Made by a program: the position numbers and the translations under genes. A stretch of 64,000 bases of DNA, taken from contig NZ_CP151842.1 of assembly GCF_038452265.1 (NCBI RefSeq), positions 2,480,001 to 2,544,000 on the forward strand, given 5' to 3'. Shown here in pieces: positions 35,233-42,876 of the stretch. Source of the DNA: Vibrio diazotrophicus. Lineage in GTDB: Bacteria > Pseudomonadota > Gammaproteobacteria > Enterobacterales > Vibrionaceae. A model generated the notes under the pieces. That model was given only the letters and a program-made list of their open reading frames with translations, was not told the origin of the DNA and searched no databases. The stretch's first letter is position 1. Every line of letters starts with the position of its first letter.

Positions 35233-36159
35233 TTATTTTACTAGCGCAGCCTTCACCGCATTACCAAGCTCATCAGGGTTAAACTTAGCGATAAATGCAT
35301 TTGCACCTACTCGTTCAACCATAGCTTGGTTAAATACCCCACTCAGTGATGAGTGCAGTATAACGTAGAGATCTTTTAATTCATTATTCCGGCGTATTTC
35401 TGCCGTTAAGGTGTAGCCGTCCATCTCTGGCATTTCAATATCCGAAATCACCAAAGAGATTTGTTCGTAAATACTACCTTCTTTTGCCATTTCTAACAGC
35501 TTTTCGTATGCATCTTTACCGTCTTTGGTCAAAATACATTCAAAACCGATTGACTCTATCGCTCGTTGAACTTGCTTACGAGCTACTGTCGAGTCGTCTG
35601 CAATTAAAATACGACGAACAATCGCCTTTTCTTGTTCAGCTTCCGCAATATCATGACCGATACTAGCATCCATCTCTTCATTAACTGGTGCGATTTCTGC
35701 AAGGATCTTTTCTACATCGAGAATTTCAACCAGCTCGTTATCAATATTGGTTACTGCTGTCAGATAGTTGGCTTTACCAGCACCTTCTGGCGGAGGCAGA
35801 ATTGTTTCCCAGTGCATATTGATTATACGTTCAACCGAACTTACTAAAAAAGCTTGAGTTGTACGGTTAAATTCCGCAATGACAACAAAACTTTTTTGAA
35901 CATCTTGAGTCGGACGACCACCGATGGCCAAGCTTAAGTCAATAACAGAAAGCGTTTGACCACGAATATGGGCAACACCTTTAACTAAGTGATGCAAGTT
36001 AGGCATAGCAGTCAATTTAGGACATTGTAGAACTTCTTTGACTTTAAAAACGTTAATGCCATAACGTTGGTGTCCGTTAAGACGGAAAGTCAGTAATTCT
36101 AGTCGGTTTTGGCCGACAAGTTGCGTACGCTGATTCACAGAATCAAGAATACCCGTCAT
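35233..36159 (-). CDS. cheV: Chemotaxis coupling protein CheV (CheW-REC)
   Basis: CheV couples receptors to the CheA kinase and carries its own receiver domain. In the 308-residue protein, residues about 15-160 form the CheW-like domain (ELLTFRLNGHQRYGINVFKVKEVL) and about 180-305 a response-regulator receiver with the phosphorylatable aspartate in LVISDIEMPEMDGY. The frame opens at a GTG (36165), but the ATG at 36159 has GGAGA at good spacing. It is divergent from flgA. Confidence 0.94.
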   Translation of the reverse strand: MTGILDSVNQRTQLVGQNRLELLTFRLNGHQRYGINVFKVKEVLQCPKLTAMPNLHHLVKGVAHIRGQTLSVIDLSLAIGGRPTQDVQKSFVVIAEFNRTTQAFLVSSVERIINMHWETILPPPEGAGKANYLTAVTNIDNELVEILDVEKILAEIAPVNEEMDASIGHDIAEAEQEKAIVRRILIADDSTVARKQVQRAIESIGFECILTKDGKDAYEKLLEMAKEGSIYEQISLVISDIEMPEMDGYTLTAEIRRNNELKDLYVILHSSLSGVFNQAMVERVGANAFIAKFNPDELGNAVKAALVK

Positions 36160-36240
36160 AAGCACATCTCCATCTCAAACTTATGTTCATAAAAAAGTGG
36201 TAGTCTACTACACGCTATGAAGAAACGAGAGACACGAACA

Positions 36241-36984
36241 ATGCATCCGAAGATCTGTTTACATCTACATTCCCTATCTAAGTGTAGAGCTTTCTATAAT
36301 ATTTTTTTTAACTCTATCGGTTTTTTGTTAGCTTTCTTTAGTCTTTCTTTGTTTGCTGCAACACCAGAGCAAGTAAAAATGATTCAAAATGCCGCTGAAA
36401 ATCATGTTTTGAGCAGTGTTGAAGTCGCCGAAGGAGGCGAGCTCGTAGTGAATGCCGCAAACATAGATGACCGCATATTCGCCACCGATTGCCCAAACAC
36501 TCTCACAACCTCTTCGTCATCCAGTAATGCGTCTGCCAGCAACATCACCGTGTTAGTTGAATGCGAAACAGATAACTGGAAAATCTATGTTCCCGTTCGC
36601 CTAACAATGCGAGTTCCTATGGTTACCGCTGCTAATCATATTAGCAGAGGACAAGTTTTAACAGACAACGATATAACTATCAGTATGGTAGATCTGCTGC
36701 GCTTTAGACGGCAAGGTTTTTCCTCGATAGAGAGAGTGGTCGGAGCAAAAACCAAGAAAAACGTGAAGTTAGGTGATGTTATCGAACAAAATGATATCTG
36801 TGTGGTATGCCGAAATGACAGTGTACTTATCCAAGCAAACGCCAGTGGTATGAATATTACTACTAAAGGAACAGCATTATCTGACGGAAGCTTCGGTGAA
36901 CAGATAAAAGTGAAAAATGATAAATCTAACCGTATAATAGATGCGCAAGTCAGTGGTATTGGCGAAGTAACCGTTCAGTTTTAG
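36241..36984 (+). CDS. flgA: P-ring assembly chaperone FlgA
   Basis: FlgA is a periplasmic chaperone for FlgI. The 247-residue precursor has a hydrophobic export segment (about residues 20-40, ending FAA) and a C-terminal SAF-type domain (VPMVTAANHISRGQVLTDNDITI ... VGAKTKKNVKLGDVIEQNDI). ATG 36217 is also in frame; ATG 36241 is preferred because GAGAGA lies 8 bases before it. It is transcribed away from cheV and followed by flgM. Confidence 0.9.
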   Translation: MHPKICLHLHSLSKCRAFYNIFFNSIGFLLAFFSLSLFAATPEQVKMIQNAAENHVLSSVEVAEGGELVVNAANIDDRIFATDCPNTLTTSSSSSNASASNITVLVECETDNWKIYVPVRLTMRVPMVTAANHISRGQVLTDNDITISMVDLLRFRRQGFSSIERVVGAKTKKNVKLGDVIEQNDICVVCRNDSVLIQANASGMNITTKGTALSDGSFGEQIKVKNDKSNRIIDAQVSGIGEVTVQF

Positions 36985-37032
36985 TTACTTAACAATAAAA
37001 GCATTAAATTCGTCACGAAACCATAAAATTGC

Positions 37033-37059
37033 TAAAGTTATTCTTCTACATGTCGATAT
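37033..37059 (+). promoter_or_regulatory. Sigma-28 promoter of flgMN
   Basis: TAAA-N15-GTCGATAT against TAAA-N15-GCCGATAA (6 of 8 in the -10 half); 37 bases before flgM. Self-control of flgM by the sigma factor that FlgM inhibits is known in Vibrio and Salmonella. Confidence 0.68.
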
Positions 37060-37096
37060 TGACAGTACAGATTCATATTTTAAAAAAGGCTCATTT

Positions 37097-37417
37097 ATGG
37101 CAGGCATTGATAACATACGCTCAGGGCATTCGTTAAACACGACGAATCGCGCCCCTGCTCGTTCTAATTCAGATGCATCTTCATCAACATCAAGTGCGAC
37201 CAACCGTGGTGCTGTTAAGCAAGATTCTGTATCGCTTAGCCATCAGGGAAAGGCCATTGGTGAACTGCATAACGACATGACGACGACCCCTAGCTTCGAC
37301 AGCGCTAAAGTTGCTGCGATTAAAGAGGCGATCGCAAACGGATCTTATGTTGTTGATTCAGAAAAACTGGCCGACAATATGATCAGATTTGAAAAAGAAT
37401 TGGGTGGCTTTAACTAA
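37097..37417 (+). CDS. flgM: Anti-sigma-28 factor FlgM
   Basis: FlgM binds and inhibits FliA until it is exported through the finished hook. The 106-residue protein has a Ser/Asn-rich disordered N-terminal half (needed for export) and a conserved C-terminal sigma-binding part (DSVSLSHQGKAIGEL, FDSAKVAAIKEAIANGSYVVDSEKLADNMIRFE). The start has AAAAAGGC upstream. It is followed 29 bases later by flgN. Confidence 0.93.
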   Translation: MAGIDNIRSGHSLNTTNRAPARSNSDASSSTSSATNRGAVKQDSVSLSHQGKAIGELHNDMTTTPSFDSAKVAAIKEAIANGSYVVDSEKLADNMIRFEKELGGFN

Positions 37418-37446
37418 CCCGATTCGGTTTATAGGCAATTTAAGTT

Positions 37447-37872
37447 ATGGCAGCACTAAAAGACTTGATCGAATTCCAACTTAAAAACGCACAAGAATTA
37501 TCAGTGCTGTTGGAAAAAGAGAAAATCGCAATTACTTCGCGAATATCTGCGGATATAGAAGCGCTTGCCAAACAGAAAACCACTTTGGTTAACCAACTGC
37601 AAACGACAGATCAACGAATTGCTGCTCATCCTCATGTCTCGAGCCTGGCTGAGGATAGCTACCTCAATGAGTTAACCAATCAAATTCGTTCTGTTATTCA
37701 CGATTGCCAGCAAGCCAACTTGATAAATGGCGAAGCCCTGAATCGCGCACAACTTAGCTTTAATAAACTCAATAATATGATGCAGCAAAGCTTGGGCAAA
37801 GTTGGAATGACTTATAGCGCAACAGGCCGCACTCAATCCGTTTCGACTTTGGGTACCAATCTCAAAGCGTAA
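37447..37872 (+). CDS. flgN: Flagellar export chaperone FlgN
   Basis: FlgN is the export chaperone for the hook-associated proteins FlgK and FlgL. The 141-residue protein is almost wholly helical with long amphipathic stretches (IEFQLKNAQELSVLLEKEKIAI, LTNQIRSVIHDCQQANLINGEAL), as usual. It is the second gene of flgMN, and a terminator follows. Confidence 0.9.
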   Translation: MAALKDLIEFQLKNAQELSVLLEKEKIAITSRISADIEALAKQKTTLVNQLQTTDQRIAAHPHVSSLAEDSYLNELTNQIRSVIHDCQQANLINGEALNRAQLSFNKLNNMMQQSLGKVGMTYSATGRTQSVSTLGTNLKA

Positions 37873-37940
37873 TCGGCACGTCGCAGTATTAATGGTCACA
37901 GTATTGATGACAGGCGACGGCAATAAAACCAGAAAATAGA

Positions 37941-37969
37941 AAAGCGGCAATATTTGCCGCTTTTTTGTA
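37941..37969. terminator. Terminator between flgN and flgP
   Basis: 10-bp stem AAAGCGGCAA/TTGCCGCTTT, TAT loop and T6; symmetrical enough to serve the convergent flgMN and flgOP units. Confidence 0.88.
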
Positions 37970-38029
37970 TGCCGATTTTAAGTATCTGGAGAGTGATAAT
38001 TAAAACTACAAGAGATAGAACCGAGACAG

Positions 38030-38464
38030 TTAGAACAGAGTTTGCTGACGTTTTTCAGGCACCTGCTGAACTTCGCCGTAATCTCGAAGCATGTTCATCT
38101 TATTAATGTCTAGACGTAATTCCGTTACATAGCTGTCGCCAACTTTATAGCTACGAACCACTTCTGCACCTCGAATAACACCATCAACTTCACCGCTGGT
38201 ACGTTCAGTACCAAGACGCTGATCGCTTAGCTCCGCTCGGCCGCTAACACGCATGCCATAGACTTGTTCAGCCAGCTCGCGGTAAGCATCAATTTTTGAA
38301 GCTCGCATCGCTCGAACTCGCTTCTCTTCAACATCACGCCCTTTCTGCTCACTGATACTCGCGTATCCCACCGCAGTTAACCAATCATCGGCTCTTGTTG
38401 TTTGAAGAGGCTGACACCCCATCATTACAAACGCTGTCACTAGGACCAATAACCATTGTTTCAT
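38030..38464 (-). CDS. flgP: Outer-membrane flagellar lipoprotein FlgP
   Basis: FlgP is an LPP20-family lipoprotein needed for Vibrio motility and for the basal-body H ring. The 144-residue precursor has a lipobox VMMGC near residue 17 and then the LPP20 domain (WLTAVGYASISEQKGRDVEEKRVRAMRASKIDAYRELAEQVYG). Two ATGs (38467, 38464) are possible; AGGAG is better spaced for 38464. It starts 9 bases after flgO. Confidence 0.9.
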   Translation of the reverse strand: MKQWLLVLVTAFVMMGCQPLQTTRADDWLTAVGYASISEQKGRDVEEKRVRAMRASKIDAYRELAEQVYGMRVSGRAELSDQRLGTERTSGEVDGVIRGAEVVRSYKVGDSYVTELRLDINKMNMLRDYGEVQQVPEKRQQTLF

Positions 38465-38473
38465 CATAAACTC

Positions 38474-39109
38474 CTATGGGCGCAGAATGACAGTGTAAGG
38501 TTGCTTCATCGTTGGATCAGAACGAATGAGAACACCATCTTGAGTACGCATACTGTTCAAAGTATCTAAATCTCTACCGATGCGATCAGCGGGTAGGAAA
38601 CCTTGTGCAGTCGCCACAACAATACGAGATTGCAAACCAACAACACGAGCATTAACAAGAACGCCACCATCTTGACGAAGCATAGTGCCCGTTAACACGT
38701 ATTGGATTTCTTGCTCTTGAGCTAAGTCTTTCCAGTCGCGGCTAAACGCAAAATCGCCTTGCTGCGTTACTTGAATCGTACCTGTGGTTTTATAGTCAAC
38801 AACCTTAAAACCACGGCGTTGGAACTGGTAAATAAACCCTTCGGATACCGAATTACCCAACCAGTTTGTTGTATCCATATTTTGCAGATCAACAAATGAG
38901 GTCACAGCAATAGCATTACGTGCAGTAATACTCGTGTTCGATATCATTAAATCTTCAGTCATACTCTCTACAAAGAAATCCAAAGTATGTCTTGGACTCT
39001 CCATCAACATAAATTGTGAACCAGAGTACGGCTCTTTTCCGTTATAAATCGGGGCATAGGCACATGCAGTCAAAAAAACTGCTGGCACTAAAGGAAGCCA
39101 TTTTTTCAT
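38474..39109 (-). CDS. flgO: Outer-membrane flagellar lipoprotein FlgO
   Basis: FlgO with FlgP and FlgT forms Vibrio-specific outer rings that anchor the sheathed polar flagellum. The 211-residue precursor has a lipoprotein signal (lipobox FLTAC near residue 16) and the FlgO domain (DFFVESMTEDLMISNTSITARNAIAVTSFVDLQNMDTTNWLG). The frame opens at 39118; ATG 39109 is preferred since GGAG is 9 bases before it. It is co-transcribed with flgP and divergent from flgT. Confidence 0.9.
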   Translation of the reverse strand: MKKWLPLVPAVFLTACAYAPIYNGKEPYSGSQFMLMESPRHTLDFFVESMTEDLMISNTSITARNAIAVTSFVDLQNMDTTNWLGNSVSEGFIYQFQRRGFKVVDYKTTGTIQVTQQGDFAFSRDWKDLAQEQEIQYVLTGTMLRQDGGVLVNARVVGLQSRIVVATAQGFLPADRIGRDLDTLNSMRTQDGVLIRSDPTMKQPYTVILRP

Positions 39110-39241
39110 TCTCTTCATCTCCAGATATACTAAGGCATCGGTTCCATTTCACTCTCACTGATGAAACTGGAACACTCTTTGCTTTTCTAAATTCGTCTAC
39201 TATTCAGAAACGCGATACCTACATCAGCTACGAATTAAGAA

Positions 39242-39256
39242 GCAAAATTTATACCT
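39242..39256 (-). promoter_or_regulatory. Possible sigma-54 promoter of flgOP
   Basis: Minus strand AGGTAT-N5-TTGC: the -24 GG and -12 GC are at the right 12-base distance, but the -24 element is otherwise poor. It lies 133 bases before flgO, inside the flgO-flgT divergent gap. Confidence 0.4.
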
Positions 39257-39271
39257 AACTGGTAATTCATA

Positions 39272-40405
39272 ATGAAAAAAATTATTTATTGTTTAATTTC
39301 AATACTTTCAGCAACACTCAGCGTACCCAGAGCTTATGCAGAATGGTATGAAGTGACAGGTACTGCCGCTGTTGTTTCGACAGAAAGTGCCGCCCGACTC
39401 CACGCATTAGAAAACGCCATTTATAAGGCGGTAAAATTTGCCGGGGCAGATATTGGCAGTATCAGCAATTTAATGCCGCTATTAGAATCAGAACGTACCG
39501 AATACCAGTTTTCAAACCATGAAGTAAGGTACATCCTGATTGAACAGACAACTTCTAGAAACGATGTGATGAGTGTTCGAGCTCGTATTGACATCTACCC
39601 ATCGGCAGCAGGTTGCCAGCAAAACCAATATAAAAAGACCTTCTTAGTCGGCAATATTGATTTAGCATCACCTCAACAAGCGGTAATGGGGCAGATTTAT
39701 AGTCTGGGAGATGATTTTGCCGAAGTAGTAAACCGCCAAATCGGTCAGGAGTCAGGAAGCTTCGTCTCTGTCGGTACCACCAACTATGATATCAACGCCC
39801 GTAATCCTGAACGAATCAAAATGATTGCTCAAGATACCGGCGCACAATACATCATTGGGGGTGTAATTACTGATCTTACGGCGACTATCGAGCAGAAATT
39901 ACTACAAGATGATGTCATTAACCGTCAGTTCGCTTTAGAGATGAAAGTGTTCGATGGCAAAACTGGCAGTGAAGTCTTTAAACATAACTATCGTGAAGTC
40001 GCTCGTTGGCCTTTTGCTAAAACCAGCCAAATCGATACGCGAAGCGCACGCTTCTGGGCTTCTACTTATGGCGATATGTTACTTAGAGTAAGCCGAAATA
40101 TTATGTTGGACTTAGAGTCTGAAATTTCGTGCAAGATTACGCTTCCTGAAGTTGTTGCCAAATTTGGCAACACAATAACCATGGATTTAGGCAGAATTCA
40201 CGGCGTTCAAGAAGGCGATAAACTGCAACTGTGGCACACAGGCGCATTCATTGATCAAAAAGGTTTGCCACGCAATAAAGTTACCCAAAGTGATATCACT
40301 TTAACGGTATCACGTGTTTATGAAAACGACGCTGAACTGATGATTGATCAGCCAGAACTACTATCGAGCGTGCAAATTGGCGACGTTATGCACAAACAGA
40401 ATTAA
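39272..40405 (+). CDS. flgT: Flagellar H-ring protein FlgT
   Basis: FlgT builds the H ring around the L and P rings and recruits the T ring and motor stators in Vibrio. The 377-residue precursor has a Sec signal peptide ending AYA (about residue 23) and then EWYEVTGTAAVVSTESAARLHALENAIYKAV, the N-terminal FlgT domain, with middle and C-terminal domains following (VVAKFGNTITMDLGRIHGVQEGDKLQLWH). Length matches the family. It is followed by tRNA-Arg. Confidence 0.93.
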   Translation: MKKIIYCLISILSATLSVPRAYAEWYEVTGTAAVVSTESAARLHALENAIYKAVKFAGADIGSISNLMPLLESERTEYQFSNHEVRYILIEQTTSRNDVMSVRARIDIYPSAAGCQQNQYKKTFLVGNIDLASPQQAVMGQIYSLGDDFAEVVNRQIGQESGSFVSVGTTNYDINARNPERIKMIAQDTGAQYIIGGVITDLTATIEQKLLQDDVINRQFALEMKVFDGKTGSEVFKHNYREVARWPFAKTSQIDTRSARFWASTYGDMLLRVSRNIMLDLESEISCKITLPEVVAKFGNTITMDLGRIHGVQEGDKLQLWHTGAFIDQKGLPRNKVTQSDITLTVSRVYENDAELMIDQPELLSSVQIGDVMHKQN

Positions 40406-40458
40406 AAGTGTTTATCGGTGGTTAACTTATTCAAATAATTGAGTAATATAAGAGCCCT

Positions 40459-40535
40459 GCTCCCGTGGCACAGCTGGATAGCGCGGCCCCCTCCTAAGGG
40501 GCAGGTCTCAGGTTCGAATCCTGTCGGGAGCGCCA
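40459..40535 (+). tRNA. tRNA-Arg (CCT), integration target
   Basis: 77 bases with encoded CCA; acceptor GCTCCCG/CGGGAGC; anticodon loop CTCCTAA (CCT); T-loop TTCGAAT. Its last 45 bases (from the anticodon loop to the end) are repeated at 47487-47531, marking it as the attachment site of the element to its right. The gene remains whole. Confidence 0.95.
40491..40535 (+). repeat. attL, 45-bp direct repeat of the tRNA-Arg 3' end
   Basis: Identical over 45 bases to 47487-47531. Identity continues with one mismatch for ten more bases. It starts in the anticodon loop, typical for tyrosine integrases that use tRNA genes. Confidence 0.92.
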
Positions 40536-40543
40536 TATAAAAC

Positions 40544-40577
40544 AAAGGCTTAGTGAAAAATCATCACTAAGCCTTTT
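40544..40577 (+). terminator. Terminator just inside the left end
   Basis: 13-bp stem AAAGGCTTAGTGA/TCACTAAGCCTTT, 7-base loop, T-run. It supplies a terminator to tRNA-Arg in place of the original one, now at 47541. Confidence 0.85.
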
Positions 40578-40592
40578 TAGTTTTCGGATTGT

Positions 40593-40618
40593 TGTGTAGC
40601 AAATGTGTAGCAGATTCA
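40593..40618 (+). repeat. Left integrase arm-type repeats
   Basis: Two copies of TGTGTAGCA(A/G)A in tandem followed by GATTCA. The same array recurs near the right end (47315-47361). Such short direct repeats inside both ends are the usual arm-binding sites of lambda-type integrases. Confidence 0.78.
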
Positions 40619-41097
40619 ATGGGTGAATTGGCTGCGACAGTAAGCTAGTACAAGGAAACGATTTTAGGGAAGATAGAAAGGTAATTATTTTTTCGTCTCA
40701 ATCAGTTTTCACTGTTCGTTCAAAAACATCATTGGACATTTTTGAGTTAGTGATTATTTCAAATTAACTTTCACACGGATTAACTTAGGTATGGAAAAGT
40801 CGCTTATCCGCATGTTCAGTTTTGCTGATTCAGATCAATAGCCAATTTTACTTTACTACTACGCTATAGGGCGGCAATGGAACACAGAGGAATCAGAACC
40901 CTATAGCGTTTTGTCATGCATTATCATTGAGAATGATCAGCTCATAATCTTGAATAAGCGATTTAGTCAGAACCAAGCTCTCTAGATTGCTATCTGGGAT
41001 GTCATATCCCTTACCCTTTGGATGTATTAGAACAAATACAATAAAGCGAGGTATGCAGTACATCACCTCGCTTCTATGTATGAGATGTAATTGTTAA
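40619..41097. other. Element left-end non-coding region
   Basis: About 480 bases without a supported gene. It contains an 11-bp perfect inverted repeat ACGCTATAGGG (40861-40871)/CCCTATAGCGT (40899-40909) with a 27-base loop and TTTTG after it, and AAGCGAGGT/ACCTCGCTT (41044-41073), probably the end of the next gene's transcript. Confidence 0.55.
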
Positions 41098-41928
41098 TTA
41101 ATTTAGCTTTATTTGGCCATGTAATGTTATCAGTTGATTATCTAAAGGAGCCATTATACTCATCGTTATGTAGTCAACACTTTTACCAATGTCTAAAATG
41201 CCAACGGAACCATTCTCAACTTTACAATTAGTATTACTGTCATCAATTTTAAATTCATGAGTCCAGTTCATCCCAGCCGTCCCTTGAAAAATATTTGCGT
41301 TGGTGGGAATTAACTTGGAATGAATTCTACAGTTACCAAAACGAGTATCATGTATTTCAATCTCTCCGTCACCAATGTGCTTAAAGCTCACTTTTTCAGG
41401 GTCAATGCTCATAGGGAAATTGTAGTCAAGATCGCTGAAGCTAACTCTTTCTTCGCTAGGGCCAAAGCCCGTACTAGATGGAACATTTTCACGGTATAGC
41501 TTTAGATGAGTAGATGAAGATTCGCTTTTTAGATCGAAATTTAAAGTCGCGGATACATAAGGGGTCGTCTGGGTGACATCCATAGTGAAATTGCCACTAA
41601 TTTTATCCAAGATGTGGTCACCGAACGGCAAAGATTGGTAATGTCGTAGGGTGATATTTTTGTCGACATTTTGGCCTGACTTTTGGACTATCTCAGGAAT
41701 GATTCCAATATAATCCTTTTCCTCTATGTGAACGGTTATCTTCGCGGTTCGGTTTTTTGAAACCACTACGGATAATAACGCTGATGGCTCTTGTATTAGC
41801 CAGCTTCCCACTATTGGGTCTTCAGGAGCTTCCACCGTCACAACAGGATAAGTTTCATTATCATCGTTACATCCAGATATAGTAAAACTGGTGATCAATA
41901 TTGCTAATAATGGCGTTATCTTATTCAT
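41098..41928 (-). CDS. Element-borne hypothetical lipoprotein
   Basis: No family recognised. From the ATG at 41928 the 276-residue protein begins with a lipoprotein signal (lipobox FTISGC near residue 19, then acidic NDDNE), so it is probably membrane-anchored. A GTG at 41997 is also in frame with AGGAAG before it but would add 23 basic residues to the signal. The body is rich in beta-strand-like alternation, with no cysteines except two that could pair (GNCRIH and TNCKVEN). The gene is the leftmost of the element, AT-rich, and separated by nearly 290 bases from the next. It could be a cargo gene such as a surface-exclusion lipoprotein, but that is a guess. Confidence 0.7.
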   Translation of the reverse strand: MNKITPLLAILITSFTISGCNDDNETYPVVTVEAPEDPIVGSWLIQEPSALLSVVVSKNRTAKITVHIEEKDYIGIIPEIVQKSGQNVDKNITLRHYQSLPFGDHILDKISGNFTMDVTQTTPYVSATLNFDLKSESSSTHLKLYRENVPSSTGFGPSEERVSFSDLDYNFPMSIDPEKVSFKHIGDGEIEIHDTRFGNCRIHSKLIPTNANIFQGTAGMNWTHEFKIDDSNTNCKVENGSVGILDIGKSVDYITMSIMAPLDNQLITLHGQIKLN

Positions 41929-42216
41929 AATGTTTTTATTTATCTTTAGTTGAAAGTTGTAATATCGTTTTTGATTTTTCTGTAAACGATGTTTCACAGA
42001 GGAACTTCCTATTGTTTAAACCTTAGTGATTAAAGAATAATTCTCTTTTGTTCATAAAAAATCATTAAATCGCTCTTCAGGCACCACCCACTGCATTAGT
42101 GCGGGAAATAAACAATAAATTCTCATAGCAATTTGGCGAAAGCTTAAGTATTTCAATATAATTAAGCCCCACATTTGTGAGGCCTATATTTTATTAAACT
42201 AGTTTAATAAGATTAC

Positions 42217-42534
42217 TTATACTGTAAAAGTACAAGATTTTGCTTTTAGAACTGGGCGCACAGTTGTAGCTGCTTGGTTGTATGCAGCGCTCATCGTTGC
42301 TTTAGCTTCAGCAGTACCTGTATCCATACCAACCGCACTTAGGATGCTAGAGCCTGAATCCAATGTTTCCATGTTTGATTTGTAATCTGTGAACAATTGT
42401 TCGATTTGATCACAATCCATAGTATTGAAATCTGCGTTTGTTAAGTCTGGAGTTTCGCTAGAACCTGTCAACTGACAACCAGAAAGAGCAGCGATAGAGA
42501 TCGCCGTAACCACTGATAAGACAACTTTTTTCAT
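42217..42534 (-). CDS. Small element-borne lipoprotein
   Basis: A 105-residue protein of unknown family. The signal peptide has a clear lipobox (AALSGC near residue 20) and a strong ribosome site AAGGAAT. The mature part is short, helical and acidic with two further cysteines (MDCDQIEQLF and KSCTFTV) that may form a disulfide. It sits within the element but between the other lipoprotein and rep, with gaps of nearly 290 and 340 bases, so it has its own promoter. It may be cargo. Confidence 0.72.
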   Translation of the reverse strand: MKKVVLSVVTAISIAALSGCQLTGSSETPDLTNADFNTMDCDQIEQLFTDYKSNMETLDSGSSILSAVGMDTGTAEAKATMSAAYNQAATTVRPVLKAKSCTFTV

Positions 42535-42876
42535 TGTTAATTCCTTATTTTATATAAAACAGCCACGAATAAACGCAGCCGAAAAAGATTAACCGAGCGA
42601 ATGATTCATGATAAGAAATAAATAGATATTCAATATTAAATTAGTGAGACTAGTCACACTTGGCACTTTCTATAAAGAAAAATACATATTATTTGATTTT
42701 TTACAATGAGTTGTTTGTAGTATATGTATTTTTTATGTTAAGAGTGGCCTTCGTGACATTGCTTAAATTTGGTCAAACTATTGTCAAATAAGACGAGAGC
42801 AAATAGCGTCGCAAAAAGGAATGGGGCATATTCAATTTACATACGTCAAAAATACAGTTATTCACAGAACTCCAAG
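42535..42876. other. Non-coding gap before rep 3' end
   Basis: About 340 very AT-rich bases that should hold the promoter of the small lipoprotein. A plus-strand open frame (42769-43029) runs antisense into rep and has no ribosome site; I do not accept it as a gene. Confidence 0.5.
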
